64,000 nucleotides of DNA, taken from assembly GCA_030681365.1 (NCBI GenBank), contig JAUXWH010000223.1, positions 1-64,000 on the forward strand. The letters run 5' to 3'. Source of the stretch: Bradyrhizobium sp. (lineage in GTDB: Bacteria > Pseudomonadota > Alphaproteobacteria > Rhizobiales > Xanthobacteraceae). Under the pieces are notes generated by a model, which did no database searches, was not told where the DNA came from, and saw only the letters and a program-made list of their open reading frames with translations. Below, one piece after another: positions 52,553 through 60,122 of the stretch (position 1 is its first letter; the number at the start of each line of letters is the position of its first letter). The translations under genes were made by a program, and so were the position numbers.

Positions 52553-52587
52553 CGATCGACTCCAATCCAGGAAAATTGCTGCTGATA

Positions 52588-54330
52588 TCAGGCGCTGGCG
52601 CGGACGCGCTGCTTGTCGTAGAGGTCTTTTTCATCTTCACCGATCGGAACGATGTAGGGCTCAACCGCCCGCTTCTCGCTGGTCATCCGGCCGTCCTTCT
52701 TGCTCAGCAGTGAATGGCAGAACCAGTTCTCGTTATCCTTCTCGGGATAGTCCGTGCGCAGGTGATAGAGGCCCCAGCGGCTTTCGGTGCGATACAGCGA
52801 CGCGTGCGCCGCCATGTCGGCGCAATCGACGATCGACTGCGTCTCCAGCGCGCGCAGCAATTCGTGGGCGTTGCGGGCGATCATCCGGGTTTCCATGTCC
52901 TCGCGCACCTCGCCGAGGCGCCGCTGACCCAGTTCGAATTTCCGGGTGACTTTCGGCGGCTGCAGGTAATCGTTCACCAGACGCCGCGCCTTGTACTCGA
53001 TCTGGTTCGGCGGGATGCCGTCCTCGCGCCTGGTCGGCGCCAGCACCCGCTCCCGCTCCTTCTCGATGTCGGCGGCATCGAATTTGGCGAAATCGGTGTT
53101 GTCGGCATATTCCATCGCGTCCTCGCCGGCGACCGATCCGTTGGTGAAGGCGCCGAGCATGTAGTTGTGCGGGACGCTGGCCATGTCGCCGGCGGCGTAG
53201 AGGCCGGGCACCGTGGTCCGCGCGAAATCGTCGACGAACACACCGGACGCGCTGTGCCCCGAGCAGAATCCGATCTCCGAGATGTGCATCTCGATCGGCT
53301 CCTGCCGGTAGTCGGTGTTGCGTCCTTCGTGGAACAGGCCGCGCGTCGGGCGCTCGACCTTGTGCAGGGTCGTCTCGATTTCGCTGATGGTGTCTTCATG
53401 CAGATGGTCGAGCTTGAGGAACACCGGTCCCTTGCCGGACTGCAACTCGTTGTAGAATTCGAGCATCATCTGGCCGGACCAGTAGTCGCATTCGATGAAG
53501 CGCGCCCCCTCGTTGTTGGCCGTGAACGCGCCGAACGGACCCGCGACATAGGCGCAGGCGGGGCCGTTGTAATCCTTGATCAGGGGATTGATCTGAAAGC
53601 ATTCGAGGTTCGCCAGCGCCGCACCGGCGTGATAGGCCATCGCATAGCCGTCGCCCGAATTCGCCGCGTTCTCGTAGGTGCCGAACATGTAGCCGGACGT
53701 CGGCAATCCGAGCCGGCCGGCCGCCCCCATGCACAGGATCACCGCCTTGGCCTTGATCACCAGAATTTCCGCGGTGCGGGTATTGACGCTGATGGCGCCG
53801 GCAATGCGGCCATCGCTGCCCGTCAACAGCCGGGTCGCCATATAGCGGTTGGAAATCAGAATGCGGGCGCGGCGCAGCTGCCGGTAGATCGCCTTCTTGA
53901 CGGTTTCGCCGTTCGGCATCGGCAGAACGTAGGTGCCGATATGATGGACTTTCTTGACGGCATAGTCGCCGTTCTCGTTCTTCAGGAAGCGGATGCCGAA
54001 ACTGTCGAGTTCCTCGATAATTCCGTAGCAGCGCTCCGCGTATTTGTAGACGGCCTTCTGATCGACGATGCCGTCATTGGCGATGGTGATTTCCTTGGTG
54101 TACTGCTCCGGCGTGGCGTAGCCGGGAATCACCGCGTTGTTGAGCCCGTCCATTCCCATCGAAATAGCGCCGGAGCGCTTCACGTTGGCCTTTTCCAGCA
54201 GGACGACATTGGCCTTCGGGTTCTTGAGCTTCGCCTTCAGCGCCGCCATCGGCCCGGCGGTGCCGCCGCCGATCACCAGGACGTCGCAGGATACCTCTGA
54301 AAGGCCGTCGACAATTTCATCCATCGCCAT
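52588..54330 (-). CDS. AprA-like FAD-dependent oxidoreductase (fumarate reductase / adenylylsulfate reductase alpha superfamily)
   Basis: A 580-residue flavoprotein. FAD-binding motifs are VLVIGGGTAGPMAAL, EKANVKRSGAISMGMDG and, near the C-terminal third, GLYAAGDMASVPHNYMLGAF. The RSGA segment resembles AprA and lacks the His used for covalent FAD in succinate dehydrogenase, so FAD is probably non-covalent. A typical AprA is about 80 residues longer. No sat, qmo or dsr genes are near, so a standard sulfate-reduction role is unlikely. It heads the AprA-like - ferredoxin - HEAT operon; a CAACTAATTG element lies 100 bases upstream. Confidence 0.88.
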   Translation of the reverse strand: MAMDEIVDGLSEVSCDVLVIGGGTAGPMAALKAKLKNPKANVVLLEKANVKRSGAISMGMDGLNNAVIPGYATPEQYTKEITIANDGIVDQKAVYKYAERCYGIIEELDSFGIRFLKNENGDYAVKKVHHIGTYVLPMPNGETVKKAIYRQLRRARILISNRYMATRLLTGSDGRIAGAISVNTRTAEILVIKAKAVILCMGAAGRLGLPTSGYMFGTYENAANSGDGYAMAYHAGAALANLECFQINPLIKDYNGPACAYVAGPFGAFTANNEGARFIECDYWSGQMMLEFYNELQSGKGPVFLKLDHLHEDTISEIETTLHKVERPTRGLFHEGRNTDYRQEPIEMHISEIGFCSGHSASGVFVDDFARTTVPGLYAAGDMASVPHNYMLGAFTNGSVAGEDAMEYADNTDFAKFDAADIEKERERVLAPTRREDGIPPNQIEYKARRLVNDYLQPPKVTRKFELGQRRLGEVREDMETRMIARNAHELLRALETQSIVDCADMAAHASLYRTESRWGLYHLRTDYPEKDNENWFCHSLLSKKDGRMTSEKRAVEPYIVPIGEDEKDLYDKQRVRASA

Positions 54331-54429
54331 CGCTCAAATCCCTCGTCTTTCCTCGAAGCAATTTCCATTCCAGAAGATCCGGGGAATGGCCGTCAGGGTA
54401 GAATGAGGGTGGCCGGTCGCGGGCGATAG

Positions 54430-54439
54430 CAATTAGTTG
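54430..54439. promoter_or_regulatory. CAACTAATTG element, site 3 (AprA-like operon)
   Basis: An exact copy on the minus strand (CAATTAGTTG as written on plus), 100 bases upstream of the AprA-like start and read toward it. Confidence 0.65.
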
Positions 54440-54476
54440 TCAGCACGATGAAAACATTTTGAGGAAGACACATCCT

Positions 54477-55250
54477 CTAACGCTCCACGAAGGCCTTCTC
54501 GATGACGAAGTGGCCGGGCTCGCTGTGGCTACCTTCGAGAAAGCCGCGGGTCTCGAGCATCGCGCGCAGTTCCTCCAGCATGCCCGGGCTGCCGCACATC
54601 ATGATGCGGTCGGTCTCGATGTCGAGCGGCGGCTGATGGATGTCGTTGAACAGCTGCTCCGAAGTGATCAGGTCGGTAATGCGGCCGCGGTTGCGGAACG
54701 GCTCGCGGGTCACGGTCGGATAATAGGAGAGCTTCTCGCTCAACAGCGGCCCGAACAATTCGTCGTCGCGCAGCCTTGCCACCAGCTCTTCGCCATAGGC
54801 GAGTTCGGACACCTGCCGGCAACCATGCACCAGCACGATGCTGTCGAACCGGTCATAGACGTCGGGATCCTTGATCAGGCTCGCGAACGGCGCCAGCCCC
54901 GTTCCGGTCGACAATAGCAGCAGGCGCTTGCCCGGGATCAGATTATCGGAGACCAGCGTGCCGGTCGCCTTGCGCCCGACCAGGATGGTATCGCCTTCCC
55001 TGATCTTCTGCAGCTTCGAGGTCAGCGGCCCATCGGCGACCTTGATCGAGAAGAATTCCAGCGCTTCCTCGTGATTGGCGCTCGCCATCGAATAAGCGCG
55101 CAGCAGCGGACGGCCATCGACCTCAAGCCCGATCATGGCGAACTGGCCATTCTGGAATCGAAAGCCGGAATTGCGGGTGGCGGTGAAGCTGAAAAGCGTA
55201 TCGGTCCAATGCCGGACGGAAAGAACTTTCTCTCGATGGAATGCGCTCAT
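54477..55250 (-). CDS. fpr: Ferredoxin-NADP(+) reductase
   Basis: A 257-residue FAD/NADP(H) enzyme of the bacterial FprA type. The FAD motif RAYSMAS, the NADP-binding TGTGLAPFASL and VHGCRQ, and the C-terminal FVIEKAFVER are all present. It moves electrons between NADPH and ferredoxins or flavodoxins. A CAACTAATTG-like element about 107 bases upstream and the adjacent AprA-like/ferredoxin operon suggest it feeds that system, although it could also serve general metabolism. I start at the ATG at 55250 behind AGGA, dropping an unsupported N-terminal extension. Confidence 0.93.
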   Translation of the reverse strand: MSAFHREKVLSVRHWTDTLFSFTATRNSGFRFQNGQFAMIGLEVDGRPLLRAYSMASANHEEALEFFSIKVADGPLTSKLQKIREGDTILVGRKATGTLVSDNLIPGKRLLLLSTGTGLAPFASLIKDPDVYDRFDSIVLVHGCRQVSELAYGEELVARLRDDELFGPLLSEKLSYYPTVTREPFRNRGRITDLITSEQLFNDIHQPPLDIETDRIMMCGSPGMLEELRAMLETRGFLEGSHSEPGHFVIEKAFVER

Positions 55251-55356
55251 GTGTCCTGATTTTCCGGTTGGTTGGGCGAAGATGGCGCCGTGAAATGCCG
55301 GGCACACTCATCCGGCAAGGAACCACGACGCGCAATCGAGGACTGCAAGCGCCGGT

Positions 55357-55366
55357 CGATTAGTTT
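55357..55366. promoter_or_regulatory. CAACTAATTG-like element, site 4 (fpr)
   Basis: On the minus strand this reads AAACTAATCGACCG, sharing ACTAATCGACCG with site 6. It lies 107 bases upstream of the fpr start, similar to the spacing at other sites. Confidence 0.5.
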
Positions 55367-55389
55367 CAAAAAATAGCTGGCGTTCGCGG

Positions 55390-55399
55390 CAACTAATTG
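55390..55399. promoter_or_regulatory. CAACTAATTG element, site 5 (fpr / DUF971 divergent region)
   Basis: An exact CAACTAATTG, 52 bases upstream of the DUF971 gene and 140 bases upstream of fpr. It is preceded by CGCGG, as at site 6 (CGCGGCAACTAAT shared). Confidence 0.65.
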
Positions 55400-55450
55400 C
55401 TGTCGGCCCGGGGCGCGGACTGATGGAATGGGCGCGCCGGAGCAACCGCC

Positions 55451-55780
55451 ATGTCCCAGCCCGCCCTATCCTCGAACCCGTCAGCGGCCGCGCTTGCCGT
55501 CCCAACGCAGGTCAGCATCAGCGAGGACCTGAGCTTTCTCGATCTTGCGATGGCGGACGGCAGCGGGATTCGCCTGACCGCCGAGCGCCTGCGCGGCGCC
55601 TGCAGGTGCGCGCACTGCATCCGGGCACGGATCGACGGGGTTTTCCCGGATCGGTTCGACGGCATCGCCATCGTGCAGGCCGCACCGATCGGTGGTTATG
55701 CGGTCAATCTCGCCTTCTCGGATGGACACGCACGGGGCATTTATCCGTGGGCCCTTCTGCTCGGCCTCGGCGCCGCCTGA
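55451..55780 (+). CDS. DUF971 domain protein
   Basis: A 109-residue protein matching the DUF971 family (also called gamma-butyrobetaine hydroxylase-like N-terminal domain): FLDLAMADGSGIRL, LRGACRCAHCIRA and GIYPWALLLGL. The CxCxxC is a likely metal or Fe-S binding site. Family members often sit near Fe-S assembly or carnitine genes, but the function is not settled. It is divergent from fpr with a CAACTAATTG element between them and precedes a Crp/Fnr regulator. A role in maturing the Fe-S partners of this locus is a guess. Confidence 0.85.
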   Translation: MSQPALSSNPSAAALAVPTQVSISEDLSFLDLAMADGSGIRLTAERLRGACRCAHCIRARIDGVFPDRFDGIAIVQAAPIGGYAVNLAFSDGHARGIYPWALLLGLGAA

Positions 55781-55903
55781 ACCGACCAGCCATGGCGCCC
55801 TGAGGCGAGTTCCGCCGGAACAATGCCTGAAAAGAACTGAAAACCCGGCACTGGCACAAGGCTTGCTGCTCATTTTGGATCAATTCCAGATCTGGAGCGG
55901 GCG

Positions 55904-56689
55904 ATGCAAACTTACCCAGCACTCAATGCCGCATCCGGCCCCGGGATGAACATGCCGCGGGCGGCCCCGGCGGCCGGCGGCCAATCCCTGTTGCTGACCG
56001 AGAGCGCGCGATCGCTCGGCGGGGCGCCCTCGCTGTTCGAGACGCTGTCGCCGCGCGATCGCGAAACCGTTCTGCGGCGCGGCCGCCGCAAGGTCCTCAA
56101 CCGCGGCCAGACCTTGTTCAATCAGGGCACCAGGCATGACGGAATTTATCTGATTGAGACCGGGCGGATTCGCGTTTTCTATTCCGCTCCCTCCGGGCGC
56201 GAGATCACGCTGGCCTACTGGCACCCCGGCAATTTCGTCGGCGGTCCGGAAGTGTTCGGCGGCGGCGTGCATCAATGGTCGGGCGTCGCCACCAGCAACA
56301 GCTGCGTCGTGCAGCTTCCCGGCAAGGAGCTACGCGCGCTGGTGACGGAAGTGCCCAACCTCGCGATCGGCCTGATCGAAGGCCTGACGTTCAAGGGCAA
56401 GTGCTACTCGGCGCTGGCGCAGATGCTCGGGACCCGCTCCATCACCGAGCGGCTGGCCCACCTGCTGCTCCACCTCGTCGAACTCTACGGCGTGAAGGAC
56501 GCGGAAGGAATCCTGATCGGCGCGGCTTTCACCCATGCCGACCTCGCCCACATGGTCGGCGCGACGCGCCAATGGGTGACGATCAGCCTCAAACGAATGC
56601 AGGAAAAGGACATCGTGGTTTCGCGCAAATCGCGAATTGTCGTCCGGCGAATTGACCTTCTGAAGGAGATGAAAGGCCTCGGTGACTAA
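55904..56689 (+). CDS. Crp/Fnr-family transcriptional regulator, paralogue 2
   Basis: A 261-residue regulator, paralogous to the one at 50231-50992. The sensor barrel (about 70-160; GIYLIETGRIRVFYSAPSGR) and HTH (recognition helix HMVGATRQWVTISLKRMQ) are nearly the same, and a shared Cys occurs in FKGKCYSALAQMLGTR. The first 40 residues are Ala/Pro/Met-rich and probably disordered. It has neither the Fnr N-terminal cysteines nor a clear cAMP cassette. GGAG precedes the ATG. It sits beside the redox genes and importer 2, which likely belong to its regulon. Confidence 0.9.
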   Translation: MQTYPALNAASGPGMNMPRAAPAAGGQSLLLTESARSLGGAPSLFETLSPRDRETVLRRGRRKVLNRGQTLFNQGTRHDGIYLIETGRIRVFYSAPSGREITLAYWHPGNFVGGPEVFGGGVHQWSGVATSNSCVVQLPGKELRALVTEVPNLAIGLIEGLTFKGKCYSALAQMLGTRSITERLAHLLLHLVELYGVKDAEGILIGAAFTHADLAHMVGATRQWVTISLKRMQEKDIVVSRKSRIVVRRIDLLKEMKGLGD

Positions 56690-56757
56690 GCGCGTGCCTA
56701 CTGATGCGGCTTCATGCAGCCGAATTGCCCAAGGAGTGGGCACCCGGCCTTTCGCGG

Positions 56758-56767
56758 CAACTAATCG
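56758..56767. promoter_or_regulatory. CAACTAATTG-like element, site 6 (importer 2)
   Basis: CAACTAATCG has one mismatch, is 105 bases upstream of the importer 2 receptor start, and carries the same CGCGG prefix as site 5. Confidence 0.55.
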
Positions 56768-56871
56768 ACCGTTTGCATGAGACGACGTTTGCTCCCCCGG
56801 CCCGATCGACAAAGGATATCGAAAATAACAGGGGAACACCCGACACGCGTCTCACACCGAAAGGGTCTGCA

Positions 56872-58296
56872 ATGGTTCGCTATTTGGGATTTCGCTACTG
56901 CTCTGTTCTGGGCGCCGCCGCGGCATTGGCTATTGCCAGCCCGGCCGCCGCGCAGACCACGGTAACGATCGGGATCGGTACCCAGGATACCACCACCAAC
57001 ACCGCCACCACGGGCGTCATCATCCGCCAGCTCAAACTGCTGGAAAAGTATCTGCCCAGGGACGGCAAATACGCCAACATCAAGTTCGAATTCGAGTGGC
57101 AGAACTTTACTTCCGGCCCGCCCGTCACCAACGGCATGATGGCGAACAAGCTGCAGTTCGGCGCGATGGGCGATTATCCGCTGGTGGTGAACGGGTTCAC
57201 ATTCGAGAGCAATCCGGAAAGCAAGAGCCGCCTGATCGCGGTCGCAGCCTATAGTCTCGAAGGCTCCGGCAACGGCATGGTCGTGCACAAGGACTCGCCC
57301 TACTACGAACTCTCCGACCTCAAGGGCAAGCTGGTCAGCGTCCCCTTCGGCTCCGCCGCCCACGGCATGGTCCTGAAGGCGATGCAGGACCGGAACTGGC
57401 CGGCCAACTACTTCCAGCTCGTCAGCCAGAGCCCGGAGGTCGGGTCGACCAACCTGCAGGAAAAGAAGATCGACGCCCACGCCGACTTCGTGCCGTTCGC
57501 CGAACTGCTGCCGTTCCGCGGCTTCGCGCGCAAGATCTTCGACGGCGTCGAAACCAACCTGCCGACCTGGCATGGCGTCGTGGTCCGCACCGACTTCGCC
57601 GAGAAATATCCGGAAGTGGTGGTCGCCTATATCAAGGCGATCATCGCCGCCAACGCCTGGCTGCGCGCCGATCCGAAGCTTGCCGCCGAGAAGATCCAGG
57701 AATGGACCGGCATCAACAAGGAAGTGGTGTACATCTTCCTCGGTCCCGGCGGCAACATGACCACCGACCCCACCATCAAGAAGCCGCTGATCGACGCCGC
57801 GGCGGTCGACGTCAAGGTGCTGCAGAATCTCGGCCGCATGAAGGAGTTCGATCCGACGAAATGGGTCGACGACAGCTACATCCGCAAGGCCTATGCCGAG
57901 TTGAAGCTGGACTATGATGCCGAACTCAAGAGCACCAAAAACTACGAAGTCTCCGGCGAGGACAAGTTCTGCAAGAAGCCGATCGGCGATCCGCGCAAGG
58001 CCGGCGAGGTCTGGGTCGATGGCGAAGGCATCTCGCCCTACAGCAGTCCCGCCTGCACGCTTGGCGCCTATGCCGACATCAAGGCCAAGGGCAAGAAGAT
58101 CAACGTCGCCTATGTCTTCGACACCGCACGCGGCATCAAGCTGTTCGCCGACCAGGCCTTCTTCGCGGTGGCCGCCGACAAGAGCGAGATCGCGCCGTTC
58201 CTGCTGAAGAAGGACGCCGAAGCCCACGCGACCAAGATCAAGGGCAAGGTCCTCGGCTTCGAGGACGCACTCAAGACGGTCGTTAGCGGAGGTTGA
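56872..58296 (+). CDS. NitT/TauT-family ABC substrate-binding protein, long form (importer 2)
   Basis: A 474-residue periplasmic receptor with a signal peptide (ending SPAAAQ) and an NMT1/SsuA-like bilobal fold (QLKLLEKYLP, LQFGAMGDYPLVV, DLKGKLVSVPFGSAAHG). It is about 150 residues longer than common family members: a C-terminal region (about 330-474) adds a Cys-containing segment (DKFCKKPIGD ... SSPACTLGAY) that may form a disulfide. The ligand is unknown. AAAGGG lies seven bases before the ATG. It is the first gene of importer 2 and is followed without a gap by its permease. Confidence 0.88.
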   Translation: MVRYLGFRYCSVLGAAAALAIASPAAAQTTVTIGIGTQDTTTNTATTGVIIRQLKLLEKYLPRDGKYANIKFEFEWQNFTSGPPVTNGMMANKLQFGAMGDYPLVVNGFTFESNPESKSRLIAVAAYSLEGSGNGMVVHKDSPYYELSDLKGKLVSVPFGSAAHGMVLKAMQDRNWPANYFQLVSQSPEVGSTNLQEKKIDAHADFVPFAELLPFRGFARKIFDGVETNLPTWHGVVVRTDFAEKYPEVVVAYIKAIIAANAWLRADPKLAAEKIQEWTGINKEVVYIFLGPGGNMTTDPTIKKPLIDAAAVDVKVLQNLGRMKEFDPTKWVDDSYIRKAYAELKLDYDAELKSTKNYEVSGEDKFCKKPIGDPRKAGEVWVDGEGISPYSSPACTLGAYADIKAKGKKINVAYVFDTARGIKLFADQAFFAVAADKSEIAPFLLKKDAEAHATKIKGKVLGFEDALKTVVSGG

Positions 58297-58298
58297 AC

Positions 58299-59210
58299 GT
58301 GGAGAGCATCGCCTTGCGACGCGAACAGCAAACTGCGGCCGAGCCGGCGACCGGCGCTGAACCGTCCTACGCCCCGACGGTTCAGTCGCAGGGCGGCGCG
58401 CCGCCGCAGTTCGCGCTCTATCTCAGGCGCTGGCTGGCGCTGAACCGCAGCGGGCTGCGCGCCGTGCTGATCGGCGCCATCTCGCTGGCGCTGTTCCTGC
58501 TGGCCTGGCATCTGCTGACGGAGTATCGCGTCGTCTTCTTCGTCCGCTTCACCAACGTGCCGTCGCCTTCGGCGGTCTACGAAAGCCTGACGCGGGCGAT
58601 GCATGATTCGACGTTCTTCATGCATGTGATCCTGAGCTGCCGTCGCATCCTGTTCGGCTTTTCGCTGGCCGCCCTGATCGCGGTTCCGCTCGGGCTGGTG
58701 ATGGGTCGATTCAGGCTCGCTCACGAGATCCTGTTTCCTATCACGGAAGTGCTGCGCCCGATCCCTGCCATCGCCTGGGTGCCGATGGCCATCATGTTGT
58801 GGCCGACCAACGAGCAGAGCATCATCTACATCACGTTTCTTGGATCGTTCTTTCCGATCCTCGTCAACACGCTGCACGGGATGTCCCTGGTCGACCCGGT
58901 GCTGGTGCGTGCCGCCCAGTGTCTCGGCGCCCGCGAGATGTCGATCTTTCGCGAGGTCTACTTCCCGGCCTCCCTGCCGCACATCTTCACCGGCCTGACG
59001 GTCGGCATGGGCGTCGCCTGGGTATCGCTGATCGCCGCCGAGATGATCTCCGGCCAGTTCGGTATCGGCTACTTTACCTGGGAGGCCTACTCGCTGGTCC
59101 AGTACGCCGATATCGCGCTCGGAATGATCTGCATCGGCGTGCTCGGCCTCGGATCGAGTGCGTTGATCCGGGGATTTGGCCGCCTCGTCATGCCCTGGAG
59201 CCGAACATGA
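58299..59210 (+). CDS. NitT/TauT-family ABC permease (importer 2)
   Basis: A 303-residue permease with a cytoplasmic N-terminal tail of about 45 residues, six helices and the EAA loop LVRAAQCLGAREMSIFREVY. It resembles SsuC/TauC/NrtB permeases. The GTG at 58299 follows GGAGG with ideal 6-base spacing and is preferred to the TTG at 58293 that overlaps the receptor stop. It overlaps the ATPase gene by ATGA, so the importer is translated as a block. Confidence 0.92.
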   Translation: MESIALRREQQTAAEPATGAEPSYAPTVQSQGGAPPQFALYLRRWLALNRSGLRAVLIGAISLALFLLAWHLLTEYRVVFFVRFTNVPSPSAVYESLTRAMHDSTFFMHVILSCRRILFGFSLAALIAVPLGLVMGRFRLAHEILFPITEVLRPIPAIAWVPMAIMLWPTNEQSIIYITFLGSFFPILVNTLHGMSLVDPVLVRAAQCLGAREMSIFREVYFPASLPHIFTGLTVGMGVAWVSLIAAEMISGQFGIGYFTWEAYSLVQYADIALGMICIGVLGLGSSALIRGFGRLVMPWSRT

Positions 59211-60082
59211 GCGTCATGACTCCCGATCCGCCTTCGAAGGGCCGCATCGACGTCGACAATTTCGCCCTGAGCTACGACACGCTCGAGGGTCCAGTCGAGG
59301 CGGTTTGCAACGCCTCGATCCACGTCAATCCCGGAGAGTTCGTCTCGATCGTCGGGCCGTCCGGCTGCGGGAAATCAACCCTGCTCAACGCGGTCGCGGG
59401 CTTTCTCAAGCCTACCAAAGGCGGCGTCACCGTCGATGGCGAAGCCGTCGATGGACCCGGCGCCGATCGCGGCATGGTGTTCCAGCAATACTCGCTGTTT
59501 CCCTGGAAGACGGTGAAGGGCAACGTCGAATTCGGCCTGAAGATGAAGCACCTCGACAAGTCCAGCCGCGACCGCGCCGCGCGCACGCTGCTGGGGCTGG
59601 CCGGCCTGACCGCCTTCGAGAACAAGTATCCGGACAGCCTGTCCGGCGGCATGAAACAGCGCGTCGGCATCGTTCGGGCGCTGGCCACCGGCCCCAAGGT
59701 GCTGCTGCTCGACGAACCCTTCGGCGCGCTCGATGCCCAGACCCGGGTCATCATGCAGCAAATCCTCACCAACATGTGGCAGCGGCTGAAGATCTCGGTG
59801 CTGTTCGTCACCCACGATATCGACGAAGCCATCTTCCTGTCCGACCGCGTCTATTGCATGACCGCGCGTCCCGGCGCCATCAAGGCCGAGATCACCATCC
59901 CGCTGGAACGGCCCCGGCACCAGTCGATGATGATGTCATCGGAATTTCTCGGGCTGCGCCGCGGACTGATGTCCTTGATCCGGGAGGAAAGCATCAAGGC
60001 GATGGGCGGCGAGCTGAACGACCTGGCGCTCGACGGCCTGAGCATCGACCTGCACGGACAATCGCTCGCCGACGTGCTTTGA
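59207..60082 (+). CDS. NitT/TauT-family ABC ATP-binding protein (importer 2)
   Basis: A 291-residue ATPase with Walker A VGPSGCGKST, signature LSGGMKQRVGIVRALA, Walker B VLLLDEPFGALD and FVTHDIDE. About 40 extra C-terminal residues follow the domain. The ATG at 59207 overlaps the permease TGA. It is paralogous to the importer 1 ATPase and converges on the LysR gene. It drives uptake of the unknown ligand bound by the long receptor. Confidence 0.93.
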   Translation: MSVMTPDPPSKGRIDVDNFALSYDTLEGPVEAVCNASIHVNPGEFVSIVGPSGCGKSTLLNAVAGFLKPTKGGVTVDGEAVDGPGADRGMVFQQYSLFPWKTVKGNVEFGLKMKHLDKSSRDRAARTLLGLAGLTAFENKYPDSLSGGMKQRVGIVRALATGPKVLLLDEPFGALDAQTRVIMQQILTNMWQRLKISVLFVTHDIDEAIFLSDRVYCMTARPGAIKAEITIPLERPRHQSMMMSSEFLGLRRGLMSLIREESIKAMGGELNDLALDGLSIDLHGQSLADVL

Positions 60083-60122
60083 CCGGTTTCGTCGATCCGG
60101 GCACAGCGGGCTTGGGGGTAGG

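Noticed and set aside
52319-54330. Assignment as true adenylylsulfate reductase (aprBA)
   Set aside because: Both chains are shorter than APS reductase subunits, gene order is reversed, and sat, qmo and dsr genes are absent; only family resemblance is claimed.
56761-58227. 488-codon antisense frame across the importer 2 receptor gene
   Set aside because: Composition is repetitive Gly/Asp/Val/Leu as expected of a shadow frame; the sense strand has a signal peptide and good start.
47415-60082. Naming the importers ssuABC, tauABC or nrtABC
   Set aside because: No desulfonase, taurine dioxygenase or nitrate reductase gene is present, and receptor ligand residues cannot be judged by eye.
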